Positions 22,910 to 35,351 are shown, numbered from the stretch's first letter. The stretch: DNA of 64,000 nucleotides from Rhipidocladum racemiflorum (GCA_036346355.1 CM070591.1:20506001-20570000); one strand, 5' to 3'. A program made the numbers and translations. Notes: generated by a model not told the origin, from the letters alone.

Positions 22910-24235
22910 CCCCACCGCCCATAATTTTGTTAGGGCATCAGCCAAGTGTCGGGGCTCCTACCGCGCCAACGCCACCAGGAGTGTTCGCCTTGCCGACCGC
23001 CGAGTCAGTTGGGCATCAGAGGTGGTTTTAGGTACCCTGCTTGTTGGATTCAGTTGATGCCTTTGTTCTTTTTGATTCCAAAGCATCCTATTCTTTTGTG
23101 TCATCTGAGTTTGCTAGTAGAGCTAAGTTGGGAGTTCAGTGGATTTCTGAGTCGGTGATAGTCAGTTCTCCAGGGGGTCTTATCGCAAGTTCTTTCGTTT
23201 TCCCGGGTTGCACTATTACCATTGATGATGAGGTTTTCTTTGTTAACCTTATGGTGATTCAGTTGGCTCCTTTTGATGTCATTTTGGGCATGGACTGGTT
23301 GCATCAGTACCGTGCCAAGATTTGTTGTTTTTGGAAGATAGTTACCTTGCAGGCCCCGTTAGGGGTGGAGTTGACTTTTCAGGATGGCACACCCTCCAGT
23401 TCCATCTTTGCTTTGGCTAGTCTATTTTCTGGTCACCGTATGTGGCAATTGGGTGTTCTCATGGCTATTTCAGAAAAGCCATCTTCTTTAGTATCAATTG
23501 AGGAGATTCCTGTGGTGAAGGAATTTGTTGATGTGTTACCAGATGAGTTGCCTGGTTTGCCTGCTGTGAGGAGTGTGGAGTTTCGAATTGATCTTGTTCC
23601 TGGCACTCGACCTATTTCTATCTCTTCATACCGCTTGGCTCATCCTTTTCAAGATGAGTTGAAAAACAATTGGAGGATCTGTTGGCTAAGGGTTTTATTC
23701 GGCGCAGTGTGTCGCCATGGGGAGCACCCGTCCTTTTTCGTTGTGAAGAAGGATGGTAGTTGGCGCATGTGCATTGACTATCATGCTCTCAATGAAGTAA
23801 CTGTCAAAAATAAGTATCCGTTGCCTCGCATTGAGGATCTCTTTGACCAGCTGAAGGGAGCAAAGATGTTCTCTAAAATTGATCTTCAGTCTGGTTACAA
23901 TTAGATTCGTGTGACGGAACAGGATATTAAGAAGATTGCTTTCTCCACTAGGTATCGACACTATGAATTCAAAGTTATGTCTTTTGGACTAACTAATGCT
24001 CCTGCTATTTTCATGGAGGCAATGAACAGTATGCTACACAATTACCTTAATGACTTTGTGGTAGTTTTCATTGATGATATTCTGGTTTACTCTAAATCAG
24101 AAGAAGAACATGAGCAGCATCTGAGGCTTGTGCTGGGCACATTGAGGGAGAACCAGTTCTATGCTAAGTTAAAGAAGTGCGAGTTCTGGATTTCAGAAGT
24201 GGGTTTTCTTGGCCATATCATCAATCCAAAGGGCA
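22910..24235 (+). pseudogene. Protease and reverse transcriptase of element A, truncated
   Basis: This is the gypsy pol region. The protease part (from about 23,041) reads AFVLFDSKASYSFVSSEF, where the family has the catalytic D-S-G; here G is K. It continues to PFDVILGMDWLHQYRAKI, the conserved end of the domain. The RT follows with SWRMCIDYHALNEVTVKNKY, MFSKIDLQSGYN, a TAG at 23,902 in place of a Gln codon, MSFGLTNAPAIFMEAMN, and the active-site block FVVVFIDDILVYSKSEEEH. The frame ends at GHIINPKG, where a deletion joins it to the end of the 3' LTR. RNase H and integrase are missing. The protein is non-functional. Confidence 0.9.
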
Positions 24236-24257
24236 TACTAGATGCCAGGGTGTTACA
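24229..24257 (+). repeat. Last bases of the 3' LTR of element A
   Basis: GGGCATACTAGATGCCAGGGTGTTACA is the terminal part of the LTR seen at 8,494-8,521, fused directly to RT coding sequence. The AGCAT duplication follows. The shared GGGCAT at the junction is explained under findings. Confidence 0.85.
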
Positions 24258-24262
24258 AGCAT

Positions 24263-25391
24263 GGTTTTTCGAAAAGATTTACACTCTACAAAGGCTACAG
24301 CTTTACTCACAATACATGACCAACTCTTGTTTCCAAGCTATTAACACACTTATTTTGGTGTGCGGTAGATGGATAGTGATAAAACCATTACATCATCTAG
24401 GCCTAACTTTGTGCTAGCGGGGTGATGTTTGACTCTCGCTATGGTGGTGGAAATAAAATTCACTTACACACAGTAACGATAACAGTCTATCCCTATCATA
24501 ACTATTTTCCCCATATCATGGCATGCATCGTTGTATCAGTAAGCTTTAGCCCCTACATCTCGATGTGAGAACCCCTTCGAGTAACCCTCTGGTCCATCAT
24601 GTCAAAATTCCCATTTCCAAACAAACGTTTTAACCACTTATTTATTCTCCCCAAAACTAAAGCATGGCTAAGCATATGTGTGTATAATCAATTATACCCA
24701 AGGTTGAATTCAATATCTAACTTATATCCTATGGATCCATTGGTAAAGTTACAAATTTATCAAGGAAGTTCCATGCAACAAGTACGACTATCTACCGATA
24801 TCTACAATATATCATTTTAATGAAAGTATACGCATGCATATATAAATTTGTAAAACTACAAAAAATAAGTGAAATATTGGATTAATATGATCAAAGGAAG
24901 TGCTTGTCTTACTCATTGAATTCTTGGACTTGCTTTGGTTCGACGATAAGGGTTTTCGGGATATCAGTGTCTACACGTAAAGTATCGTAAAGCACAAATA
25001 AGAACCAATTGAATACAAATAAAGATCAAATTTAAATATTTTTGTAGATTTTGAAAGAACATGATTTTATAAAAATTTAGAAAATGGTTATACTCAAGTT
25101 AGAGTTTGTATGCAAAAGTTATGAGCATTTGTTTGAATTTAAATCAGCTAGAAAATCCATAAAATGAAAAGAGGGGTGACGTCAGAGGCGTATTTTTAAG
25201 GGTTATGTCTTCCAACAGAGAAGGCTTATACCTTACCGGTTTGAAAGAATATTTTCTTATTTAAAGAAAATGATTTTCTTTTGAAGAGACTAACAGGTGG
25301 GGTCCATATGTTAAGATTTTATTATTTTTCAAAAAGGACTGACATGTGGGGTCCACCTATTAGTGACTCATTTCTAAAATATTGGTTTGGA

Positions 25392-25422
<31 letters not shown>

Positions 25423-25668
25423 GCCATTTAATTCTAACCGTCCCACATATCATAGAATCATAAGTTTTAAATCACTTTAATTAAAATAACCTAATTCTAA
25501 TTACCTCCTGACAAGTGGGACCCACTTGTCAAAGAGGCAAACAGATAAAGAGGCTGGCGCCATTGTCGTGCTCACTCATGAGCTCGCTGGTAATGAGGCA
25601 GTGGTGGAAAGGTAGCGTGATGCCTGGTTTTCTCGAGCACGGTGGCGTCTTATAGGTGGCGCGACACT
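24263..25668 (-). repeat. LTR fragment, family F copy 2 (middle part)
   Basis: It continues 5,736-6,323 after element A and resembles 2,411-3,896 from about 25,080 on. The left part is non-coding. It is interrupted at 25,669 by the family C solo LTR and contains an (AT)n tract. Confidence 0.5.
25392..25420. repeat. (AT)n microsatellite
   Basis: An uninterrupted AT dinucleotide run of about 14 units lies inside the family F LTR. The equivalent place in copy 1 (near 2,990) has none, so the expansion occurred after the copies separated. Confidence 0.9.
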
Positions 25669-28600
25669 TGTAACATCTCTAAGTCTTGTTTCCAGTTTTG
25701 GATTTCTAGTCTCGTCTGGATATTTGGAGGACCAATCAGTTGATCTGCAGGGTTATCAAATAGTATCTTGTGGGGGATGAAATTACTCACTTTTCACCAA
25801 GTTCTCCCACCTAACCTCCCCCTCACCTAACCCCCCATCCTTTCCCCCCCATTAGGCTGCACCCATCCCCCAAAAAACCGAACAGCCTGGTTCCTCCTCT
25901 TTTCGTGTGGGAGCAGCAGCAACAAAACCTTGGGAGTTCCTCCTCCTTCCCAGCAGCAGCCATGGAAGCTCTCCCCAACCCTGCTTCTTCCTAGAAGTTG
26001 GCGACCAGCCTCCTCCCTTGAAGAAGGCGCTCAGCTCCTCCCTACTGCAGCCGAGCAGCAGATCCCCTTCCTCCCTCTTCTCGATTTGTGGGGTTAAGTC
26101 TTGGAACTTTTTCTTGTAAGCTTAGGTCTGGAGTCCCTAGCTAGGATAGAGGTGGTTCTATGGTTCTAGCTTTGAATTTTTTGGAGGGAAACTAGTTCTA
26201 TTTGGAGGGAACCCGTTCTTTGTTTTCGAGCTAAAAAACAATCGGTTTTGCAGCTCGGTTTTGGGATGCTTAAAGTGATCAAATGGTTCTTCGGCCGTAG
26301 AAATTGTTTTATATCTCATTCTTATGTTTCAATAGATACAATAACTCAAAAATCCGTTAAGCCAATTAAAAGTTATGGGCTTTCTACTTCAGACTGTCCT
26401 GAGTAGTTCATCCTGTGGGCTGAAATGTTCAACTGCGGATTAGGCTTAGCTAGAGGCCGAATGAGCTATTCCACCTGCCTAGAGAAATGTAGGAATTTCC
26501 TTTAGTTTAATGAAATGTACTTGTTTTCTTGATATGGAGTTAGAGATCAAAAGTTATGTTGCTTCAAAGTTGCTGTCCTGAATTGGGAATTTTCTGTGCA
26601 GTCAGAGTTTGGTCTGATGATTAGAGAGTTTTTTTTGGGGCTTTAACCTTAGTTCCTGTTTGATGGGCTATGGGGTAACATTAGATTAGTATCTTTTGGT
26701 TAATTAGAGTCTAAGAACATGAAACTTTCACTAAACCATTTAGAAGTTATGATATTTTTAGTGCTTGTTGTCCAGAAATGAACTTATGCTTGTAGCTTGT
26801 GTTCATTTCAATTCTGGGATTATTTGAAACAAGTCCAACTTGAATGGCTTTGTGATCATCCTAGGTTATCCTCTTGTGATCGTTTAGAGTCCAAGAACTT
26901 GAATTTTGGTTGAACCATTAAAAAGTTATGCATGTTTTACCTTATATTGTTCGAAATGCGTCTATTAATAGATTCAATTTTGTGCTGTGATTTAGAGTAA
27001 GTTGGAGGCCGAATTGGGATTTAAAATTTCCTAGACATAGATAGGAAATTCTGAGTAGATGTTTAAAATGTCTTTGTTTGCTCAATTTGAGGTTGTATAG
27101 CAATAGTTATGCAATGGCTAAGTAGGCTACCCAAACCGTTTTGTCTGAATTTTAGATTTGGGCTGTTTTGGGGCAAAAGGTTGTGGTAGTGAGTGAAAGG
27201 AGTTGGTTGTTGTTGTTGTTGGCTATAGATTGTATGAAATCGATTGCGCAATGTTTATTTCAGGAGGTGTGGCTTCGGAGGTGGCTTCAACCTCGCCCCA
27301 CATCGCTTCGTGTGGATAGAAGGCAAGTGTATCAACTAAAAGGATAAATGAATATTGAATTGTTTGCTTGTGATTATGCATAGGACATGTTGTGCTACCA
27401 TGCTATATTCTTGAAGTTGATTAGACTAGTATGAATGGTAACTTTTGAAAGTGAGAATTGGCCATGTTTATGCATTTGGTTATGACTATACAATAATGTT
27501 AGAAATGAAGAAGGTTGCAATTTAATTGTGTTAATTGCATTTGTGCATTCATAATGGAAGAGGCGACCCATTCTGATGCGGGCCTCTGTGTTCACATGTA
27601 GTGAACACGGAAGTCCTACCTCATAGTCCCATCCATCGAGGTGAATTGGAGTGACACAGTAAGAGTAGGCACCTTCCATGGGATGGAAGTGATGTGAGGG
27701 TGCACACCGACGGGTGTGCACTCGACAGTACCGGTACGTGCATCGAAAAGAGCATTCATATGCATTGCATTACTAACGATGAATTTTGTGGGTTAAATGA
27801 GAAAGTAAGGAGTTGGGATAGAGTCGTGGACTCATCCAAAGGAGGTTGACTGAGGTATGTGTATGAAATAAGCAATGAGGTAAATGGTAGGTGTAACATC
27901 CCAAAATTTGCTTTTAATTTATGTAGTGTGTTTCTGGGTTTATTTGAATTTTTCATAAATTATTTAAAGTCCTCGCTGTTAATTCGGATGGAAGTCTATT
28001 GAACTAATCGTATTAAATAAAGACCAGGCATTTTCGAATAAGCGTAAAATTTAAAATTTTGTTGATAATTAAGATAATTGGTAGACGAGAGTGTTCGCTT
28101 CAAATATTTTCGAAAAACCTGCTATATAACGTAAATCGTGGATTTTACAAAAATCTGTACAGGTGTCTGATCTATGAAAAGATTTTTTTTACGAAAAATT
28201 TACACGTCGAAAAATTACGAAACCAACTTCGTTAGGTTCCAAATAGTTCCTAGTATTTTAGAGAAATTTTTCCCATTTTTAGAACCCCTCTATTTTTTTC
28301 CTCAACACTCTTTGACAACATGTATGCATGTATATGTTTACATAACATGTACCACATGCATGCCCATTCACGTAACGCACGACTACTTGGATGGTTCTCA
28401 TTCAGCTGTTTCCTCTATTCTTCCAGCCGTTATTAGATATCACTTCCTCTACTACTGAGTTAACCATTAGTAACGTGAACACTATTACCTCATGCGTGAA
28501 TTAGTGGGGAACTAGTAACATGTGAATAGCTTGCGCCTGGCATTTTTATTCCAGTCGGTTCCCCTTCAAGCCGTTACTAGACCTTTCCTCTCTCCATTGC

Positions 28601-31600
28601 TTCATCTCTTTCACATAGTCTACACGTCATTTGCCATTGCTTCATTCCAGCGTTCCAGCGATTTCTAGTTACCATATTCTTGCCATTGCTTCACCTCTTC
28701 CGCATAGTCGTTCAGCCGGCAACACCGCAAAGATCCTTGCTTGCCGCCGCCGTTGCTATCGTTGCCATCCTCCTTGACGCCGCCGTCATCGTCGTCGCCA
28801 CCATCGCCGTCGTCGCCGCCGCCGCCACCGCCGCCGCTGCCAGCGACTCTCCGGCATCGCCTTCTTCCGCGTCGACGATCCGTACTCCTGCCTGTCGTCG
28901 ATCGGTACTCTCTCGCCTTTCTTTTGCGCGCGTTCTATTTCTACCGGTTGGTTGATCCTGTCGACGCGTAATCGTGTATATATATGTTAGTATATATATT
29001 ACGTATAGATTAGGCGGATGTATTATGTAGCCTACGCATATACATGTCTACATGTAAGTATACTTGGTCGATTCAAGCGTAGATATAGTCGCGCGTAGAT
29101 ATACTCGGTTGCTACGCATGTATAAATATATACGTACACATGTGATTGGATATTCGCTTGATCATGTTGGTTGTACTGGTGCAAGTATATATATGAGTTA
29201 GACTTGTATATGCGAACGTGTAGCCAGTCACTCCTATGCGCATGCATGATGGTGTGAACAGTACCATGCATGGAAACCCAAATGTAGTTGTACATGTGAG
29301 TTTTCCCAGAATTGCGAATTTTCTCTTTTTCGCCACAAATTCGTTCTAAGTCCGAATCGCTGGCAACAAATTTTATTAATTAATAAATATTGATACCTAG
29401 CTACGCTAATTTTACTGGAATTTTATAATCAAATGTATACTGTTAAATTATTCGCGGAAAGTCCAAACTTACGAGCTTTGTAACTTGCAAACTATACGTC
29501 CAAAAATTCCAAAATAAATTTTATAAATCTTAGAAAATGCTAAACTAATTATCTGCAAGTTTTTGTGGAATTCCAAACTAGTTTGATTTGTAGCATTTTC
29601 TAAATGTGTGTTTGTATGTTGTTTTGCGTGCTTATTTGGTTCTTTAACTGTTGTGCGTAGACGTCGAACTGTGTGAGGGTGTCGATTTCGAGGAGCCAGC
29701 TCAAGATCAGGATCTAGACCAACACCAGCTAATCTTTGAAGGCAAGTTGTGCTTTGACCATATTGCTCCTAGTTTTTCAAATGTATTCTGATTTAAATTA
29801 TGCATGCTATATTGATTAAAGTGAATAATTTAATTTGGGTAAAATAGCTAATCAACCTATTTGTTAATTCCACCCTTGATGATAATATTTGTATGCCATG
29901 TATCCATTGTCACCTTAAGTTGGTTTATTTAGTTGGATGTTAATATTGTGCCAACACGGGAGGCTAGACCGTGAATAGTTGCTTAGCCATGCTTACGTGA
30001 AATGTGTTTCAAATGGCAAAATAATATTGACTAATGATATACGGAATAAATTTTGGAATCAGTGTAATCTTTCCACATGATGATGTGAAGTGTAGGTACC
30101 TTTTTGGTTCTACATGGTAACTGGTATTATTGTTGGCATGTATTGCACAATAATCAAACCGGGTGGGAAAATGGTTTAGACTGTGGCAAGTGGTAAGTGA
30201 TGAATGGGGGGCTCGATGTGGCACATGGGAGAGATGTTGATTGAATTTGGTTTTGTGAACTTTGGGTAGTCTTGCCACGGTCACCCTAAGGACTTAACCT
30301 TGCAAGCCTTTGAACTGGGTCAATCATGCAACCACATGTCTGTAATGGGGCGGACCTAGTTGAGTATGATTCCGAAGTCTTAGCATGTGAGACCTCAGGT
30401 GATTCTTGTAGCTATGAATGTGGAAAGAAGGGTGTAGTGTTTACCGTAATGGTCTTACATCTCTTCAACGGTATACGTTGGCCACTGTATACGCTCCATA
30501 AAGGAAGGGACAAGTGGGAACAATATCGTGAGGTACGCATGAGAGGATGGAAGTTTCGGAAAGGCTTTATTCTTGTCACTCGCCTTCGTGGTGTTTGGTA
30601 TGTCGTGTGGGTAAAGTGCATAACCTCTGCAGAGTGTGTAAAAATCTATTCGAATAGCCGAGTCCACGGAACTGGACAACGCTCGGGGATTACAGTCAAG
30701 GGTTAGATTTTTCTAAAATGAAATGTGGGAATGGGTGGCCGAGTGCCAGAGACAATTGCTAAAGCAAATTAGGGCTTTGAGCCGAATTGTTTAAGAAGAG
30801 ATTGATAACTTATTATATAATATGGTTTTATTGCTTTTGAATCTATTAAGAGTATCTAATCAAAGCAAAATGCTACTTGATGCAAATTAACCACTTAAGC
30901 CAATCCTTTGGAAGAAGCCATGCATATAGTAATAGGATTGCACCTCTGTGCATGACTTGCTGAGTATGTTGTATACTCACCCTTGCTTTCAACACAATCA
31001 TCAGCTGAGGAGAAGACCACAACTTCAAAGGAGGAGAAGGTCCATGAGGAGGCAGTTATCTAGGAGTTGAACCTTGTCAGTTGCCTGTGGCATACTGATG
31101 GGTGTCACCGACGTTCTTTGTTCCGCTGCTGATTATTCACTTTTATTATTGTAAGCCCTGTGTGGCAGACTTTTTGTAAGTTGACCTTAAGGTCTTGTAA
31201 CCGGTTTATTTAATGTTTGAAGTACTTTATTATTAATTCCACTGTGTATGATTGTGGTACTTCATCCCTGTTTAACTGTGTGTACTAGCGTGATCCTGGA
31301 CTAGTACAGAATACACAGAGGGTCCGGATTTGCAGATTCGGGTCCCGACAGTAGGGATACAATAGTTTTATGTATTGGCTAAATCATGTAAGGATTATGA
31401 TCTGGTTGTCGATTTGAAAATGTTAAATGCTTAATCATGTTGATTTGATGCACTTTACTGAGTTTTGAACTCACGCTTGTTTTGTTTAATGTTTTTAGGT
31501 ACCCTGAGGACGACTCGCCGGGTTGGGGTTTAGATCACCCTCACTCACTTCAGGACACCCATTTAAATTCATAGCTTGGAAGAATGTCTCTTGACGATAA

Positions 31601-31918
31601 TTAGAGTTGGATCTTTGGAATAGTATGCTTATGGTTAAGTTATGCTTGTATGGTTATGTATGTGCTTGTGTACTTAGTTTTCTCATGTTGCATGGTAATT
31701 GCCTCTGATACGTGCTATTGAAGTAGATTATGCTTACATGTCATGATGGTTGATTGATTCTATGACATGTTGATATTATTGCTATTATTGATGTTTGTGA
31801 TCTCTTTGCTTGCTGAGTGGATGTCCATTTAGCAGGGGAGGTCATGCCAAAATTTTTATGGAAAAATTTAGATAGGTTTTGGTAGCACTTTGGGCACGTG
31901 AGGTGCCAGGGTGTTACA
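25669..31918 (+). mobile_element. Solo LTR of family C, split by a family B solo LTR
   Basis: It runs from TGTAACATCTCTAAGTC to GCCAGGGTGTTACA and is flanked by a perfect 5-bp duplication ACACT (25,664-25,668 and 31,919-31,923). Without the nested element it is about 2.8 kb. No internal retroelement region exists, so the two LTRs recombined. The LTR end resembles that of element A, and both share a 200-bp block with two hairpins (27,540-27,745). Confidence 0.9.
27892..31350 (+). mobile_element. Solo LTR of family B (3,459 bp)
   Basis: It runs from TGTAACATCCCAAAATTTGC to AGATTCGGGTCCCGACA, with a perfect 5-bp duplication GTAGG at 27,887-27,891 and 31,351-31,355. It is inserted in the family C LTR. 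A CCGCCGCC-rich part (28,740-28,850) and a TATATA-rich part (28,975-29,120) give spurious open frames. It is the most complete copy of this unusually long LTR. Confidence 0.93.
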
Positions 31919-31923
31919 ACACT

Positions 31924-32699
31924 GGCGTTGGGTAGGACTCTCGAGGCAATGGGATGGGGTGAGCTAGTAGGTGCATGACATGACCAGGAGATGCATAGGG
32001 AGAAAGCTTTGCGCTCAATGATAGCAAGGCCCGTGGATGAAGAAGCCTATAGGTGGGCCATGGCTGTCAGCGGCGGGGAGAGGGGCATAAAGAGAAGACG
32101 GCTTTGCTCCTAGGGGCCTTTGCGTGGGAACGACGCGAGGGGAAAGTGGCTCGGAGGGTGAATCACGGCTAACAAGTGGGGTTAGTGTGTCAGTAGGGAA
32201 AGGATTGACGCGTGGACCTAGGCTCTCAGTGAGAGAGAGAGGGGGGAGTTGAAATTTTGTTTTGGATCAGGAATCTTGCTAGAATTTATAGGCATGGCTG
32301 TGGGGCTGAAAAATTTATAAAATTATTTTTGGATGCATGTGACGTGGTGCTGACATTTTTTAATTTCTCCAAAATTTTAGAAGTTCTATATTTTTCTCAG
32401 AAATGCTTTCACAGCCTTAGTTTTTAATATAAAGTGCAGTGTTTGATTTTGCATAATAACAACCCATTTTCAAAATTCATAAAAAGTATTGGAGAGCCAC
32501 CTTAGATTATCTAGAACCAAAATAAGATATTTTCAGCCTTTGCACAGTTTTGAATTGAAATTCAAAATTTAAAAATAGCAGCTAGAAAATGAAAATGGTA
32601 TTTTCTCTAATGCAGAAAATTGTGAAAATTCAAGGCAATTGCAGGAGAATAATTTGGAAACTAGATAAATAATTTATGGCTAAAATTTGGGATGTTACA
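31924..32699 (-). repeat. LTR fragment, family F copy 2 (right end)
   Basis: It continues 24,263-25,668 after the family C solo LTR. It ends AATTTGGGATGTTACA, which on the minus strand is a TGTAACATCCC start, so the LTR reads leftwards. It is non-coding and AT-rich in its last 400 bases. Confidence 0.5.
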
Positions 32700-32821
32700 T
32701 CTATAATTTTAGATCGTATACAAGGAGTTTTTGGGTTCGAGTAGATGAAAAATTTCTGAAATTGCTTCTCCTTTGCTACCCTTATTACCCAATAGTGTCC
32801 ATGTTTAAAAGGATAATCACA

Positions 32822-33448
32822 CACTACTACAAAATCGGGCATCACAACCGGCCTATTAGAAACGGTTTGGTGCGAACCGGTTGTAATACTCGCACCAGAA
32901 GCGGTTCGTGGCAACAAGCCGGAGGGGATCTCTAGAAGCGGTTCGTGGCACGAACCCCTTCTAAAGCCCTACCTTTAGAAGCGGTTCGTGTCACGAACCC
33001 CTTTTAAAGATCTTTACAAGCGGTTCGTGTCCCCAACCGCTTCTAAAGCTTTAGAAGGGGTTCGTGTCACGAACCGCTTCTAAAGCTGAGGCTTTAGAAG
33101 GGGTTTGTGCCACGAACCGCTTCTAAAGACCCCCTTCAGAATGGATTCGTGTCACGAACCGCTTGTAGAAGCCCAGTTTTAGAAATAATAAAAGGAATGC
33201 GTGCCCTACTCTATCAGAGAGCACGCGTGGGTGGGTTGGTTAGATGGATGAGGCGAGTCACGAGGATGGAGTGCTGGTCGTGGGTTCGAATCCCATTCCC
33301 ACGATATTATTACTGTATTTACCGCTTGGTGTCGCACCACCACAAGCGGTTCCTAGAACCGCTTATGATACCCTTCAAGGTATCACAACCGGTTGCCGCT
33401 TCTAGAAGTGGTTCCAAACCACTTCTAGAAGCTGGTTCTGTAGTAGTG
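32822..33448. mobile_element. Small CACTA (En/Spm) element 1 (627 bp)
   Basis: The left end is CACTACTACAAAA and the right end, reversed, is CACTACTACAGAA. A 3-bp ACA duplication flanks both. The interior is built of inverted copies of AGAAGCGGTTCGTG and CACGAACCGCTTCT, typical subterminal transposase-binding repeats of CACTA elements. There is no transposase. A tRNA-like module sits at 33,226-33,303. Confidence 0.92.
33226..33303 (+). other. tRNA-like module inside CACTA element 1
   Basis: The ends CGTGGG and CCCACG can pair as an acceptor stem. GTTGGTTAGA resembles a D loop, and GTGGGTTCGAATCCCAT folds as a T arm containing the B-box GGTTCGAATCC (33,283-33,293). A convincing anticodon stem is not seen, so this is probably a tRNA-derived sequence and not a working tRNA gene. 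Confidence 0.5.
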
Positions 33449-34307
33449 ACAAGAGAATGGGAGTAGTATATATGAAACCCATACGAATTAAGGTGCCTTA
33501 CCGCATCCGGATTGCAATGAAACTTTGCTTGATATACCTTCCTCACTGTCCACTCTATTTAATTACTGTCACCTTTCCTCTTTAATCATAGCTTGCACCA
33601 TCTGTAGCTTTGTAGTATTCCTCTCTCAGTCTGCTTTAGCAAATTATTCTGTCTGCCTGCGTATATTAATATATGCAAGGTTTTCAGGCCAAATGCAAGG
33701 GAGTATAGATCTTGTTGGATATTAATCTTGTTGTTTAAGTTTTCATCATATTTAAGAGAGGTGTTATACTGCATTGTTGTTGCCTCCAGTAGGAGTCGTA
33801 AGCTAGGTTCAAATTAAATACGTGCGTGTTTCATGACGTAGTGAGCGGATCAGTAGCACAGATTGATAGTAGATGCTTGAACTGATCGGTAGCTAGTAGT
33901 TGAGTACGCACATATATATCACAGGAATTAGTCTGTCATACATGTGAACGGGTGAGTTGTCGTGCATAAGAATTTAGTAGTTGGATAATGGATCGAGTAG
34001 TTACTTGAGTTTAGGATGAGTCTGTTTGCTTGACGGTGTGCCTTTATAAGTTGAGTTGATTAGTGGAATAAAGTGATGAGGAATATTACATAGAAAATCA
34101 CTGTTAGTCCGTGTGTGTTCTTCTTCCATATCGCTAGTCTGAGAGGGCATGTGCTCTTGATTTCCAACAGAGATCTGTCTCCTTCTAAAGCAAACTAAAG
34201 GCAAAGCAGTTGTGTACGCATGAAGATCGAGGCCTTTTATATGTTTGGACGTTTTAGTCGATGTAGGATCGATCGATACCCTACCTCTAGGTATTTGCAA
34301 GAACCAG
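33449..34307 (+). other. Upstream region of the DUF247 gene
   Basis: No gene or repeat is recognised in these 860 bases. CATATATATC at 33,911-33,920 is the best TATA-like site, about 390 bases before the likely start codon. Assignment as promoter is inference only. Confidence 0.3.
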
Positions 34308-34337
34308 ATGGCCGCTAACGCCAAGCCCACGGTTGCC

Positions 34338-34385
34338 GGCGACTTCTGGGTGGTGAACGTCGGCGACTTCTGGGTGGCGAACGTC
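34338..34385 (+). repeat. 24-bp in-frame tandem duplication in DUF247
   Basis: Two adjacent 24-base copies encode GDFWVVNV and GDFWVANV and differ by one base. They precede the conserved part of the protein, so the reading frame is kept and the effect is probably small. Confidence 0.9.
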
Positions 34386-35351
34386 GAGATGGAGCTCGCC
34401 GCCGCCGACGCGAAGGTGGAGAAGTGGCACCAGCACTCCATCTACCGCGTGCCGACGTGCATCAAGGAGCTCAACGTGGAGACTGCCCGGGCGTACAGGC
34501 CGCAGGTGGTGTCGCTAGGCCCCTTCCACCACGGCGTCGAAGGCCTGCTCCCCATGGAGGAGCACAAGCGGAGGGCGATGCTGCGCCTGCTCAAGAGGGC
34601 CGGGAAGACGCCGGAGTAGCTCGTGACCGACGTGGGGGCCGCGGCAGAGCAGCTCGAGGGCGCGTACCAGGACCTCGGCGACGAGTGGCGCGGAGGCGAG
34701 GAGAAGAGGGAGAAGTTCTTGCGGATGATGGTCTTGGACGGGTGCTTCCTGCTGGAGATGATGAGGATCGCGGACTCCAGCCGCGAAGTGGCGGACTATG
34801 GTTACCGTAAAGATGACCCAATCTTCAGTGAACACGGCGTTCTGTACACGGCGCCGTACGTCCGTCGCGATATGCTCGTCATCGAGAACCAGCTGCCGCT
34901 GCTCGTCCTCCTCAAACTTGCGAAAGTATTGGATTTGGATGGTGGCAAAGTTACAGTGGTAAGTGATGTGGTGACTGGTGAGCCTACAAGATCTCGGCTA
35001 CTTTTCAACGTTCGTTAATTTCTACTCACCAGAATTGCGTATGAACAAAACTGCTACTTATTTTTATACACCATAAAAGATCGATGTGTTCGATTGCAAA
35101 TATATAAGACGTTCTAGAATCTAGCTATTTCGGCAAAAAAAAAAAAAATTAAGTTTGACCATAAACATAAAAAAAGAGTACCTAGATTGACTAACGGATA
35201 GGTTTGTCATGCAATATATTTACTGTCATAATATGTATATTGTGATTTGTGACGACATATTTGTTATGATAAAAATTAGCATTCAAATGGTTTTTTGCAA
35301 TTGGAGGGAAATTAGGTTTACAAGTCATTGATCCGTACGCTGCATGGGCTA

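Larger units (their letters stand above)
6329..24257 (+). mobile_element. Element A: Tekay/Del-like chromovirus, nested and internally deleted
   Basis: The element spans a 5' LTR, tRNA-Met primer site, gag, protease and RT, and ends in the last 29 bases of its 3' LTR. The 5-bp duplication AGCAT at 6,324-6,328 and 24,258-24,262 fixes both ends. It is split at 9,752 by element B1. About 0.4 kb of its gag-protease spacer is missing across that insertion, judged against the related copy A' on the minus strand (43,829-60,272). Everything from the end of RT to nearly the end of the 3' LTR is deleted, so it lacks RNase H, integrase and chromodomain and cannot move by itself. Confidence 0.85.

Noticed and set aside
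33226..33303. Functional tRNA gene
   Set aside because: There is no convincing anticodon stem, and the related module at 35,362 lacks its 3' acceptor half.
34424..34835. Overlapping frames in other phases and on the minus strand
   Set aside because: They are shadows of the DUF247 coding sequence, whose third codon positions are strongly GC-biased.
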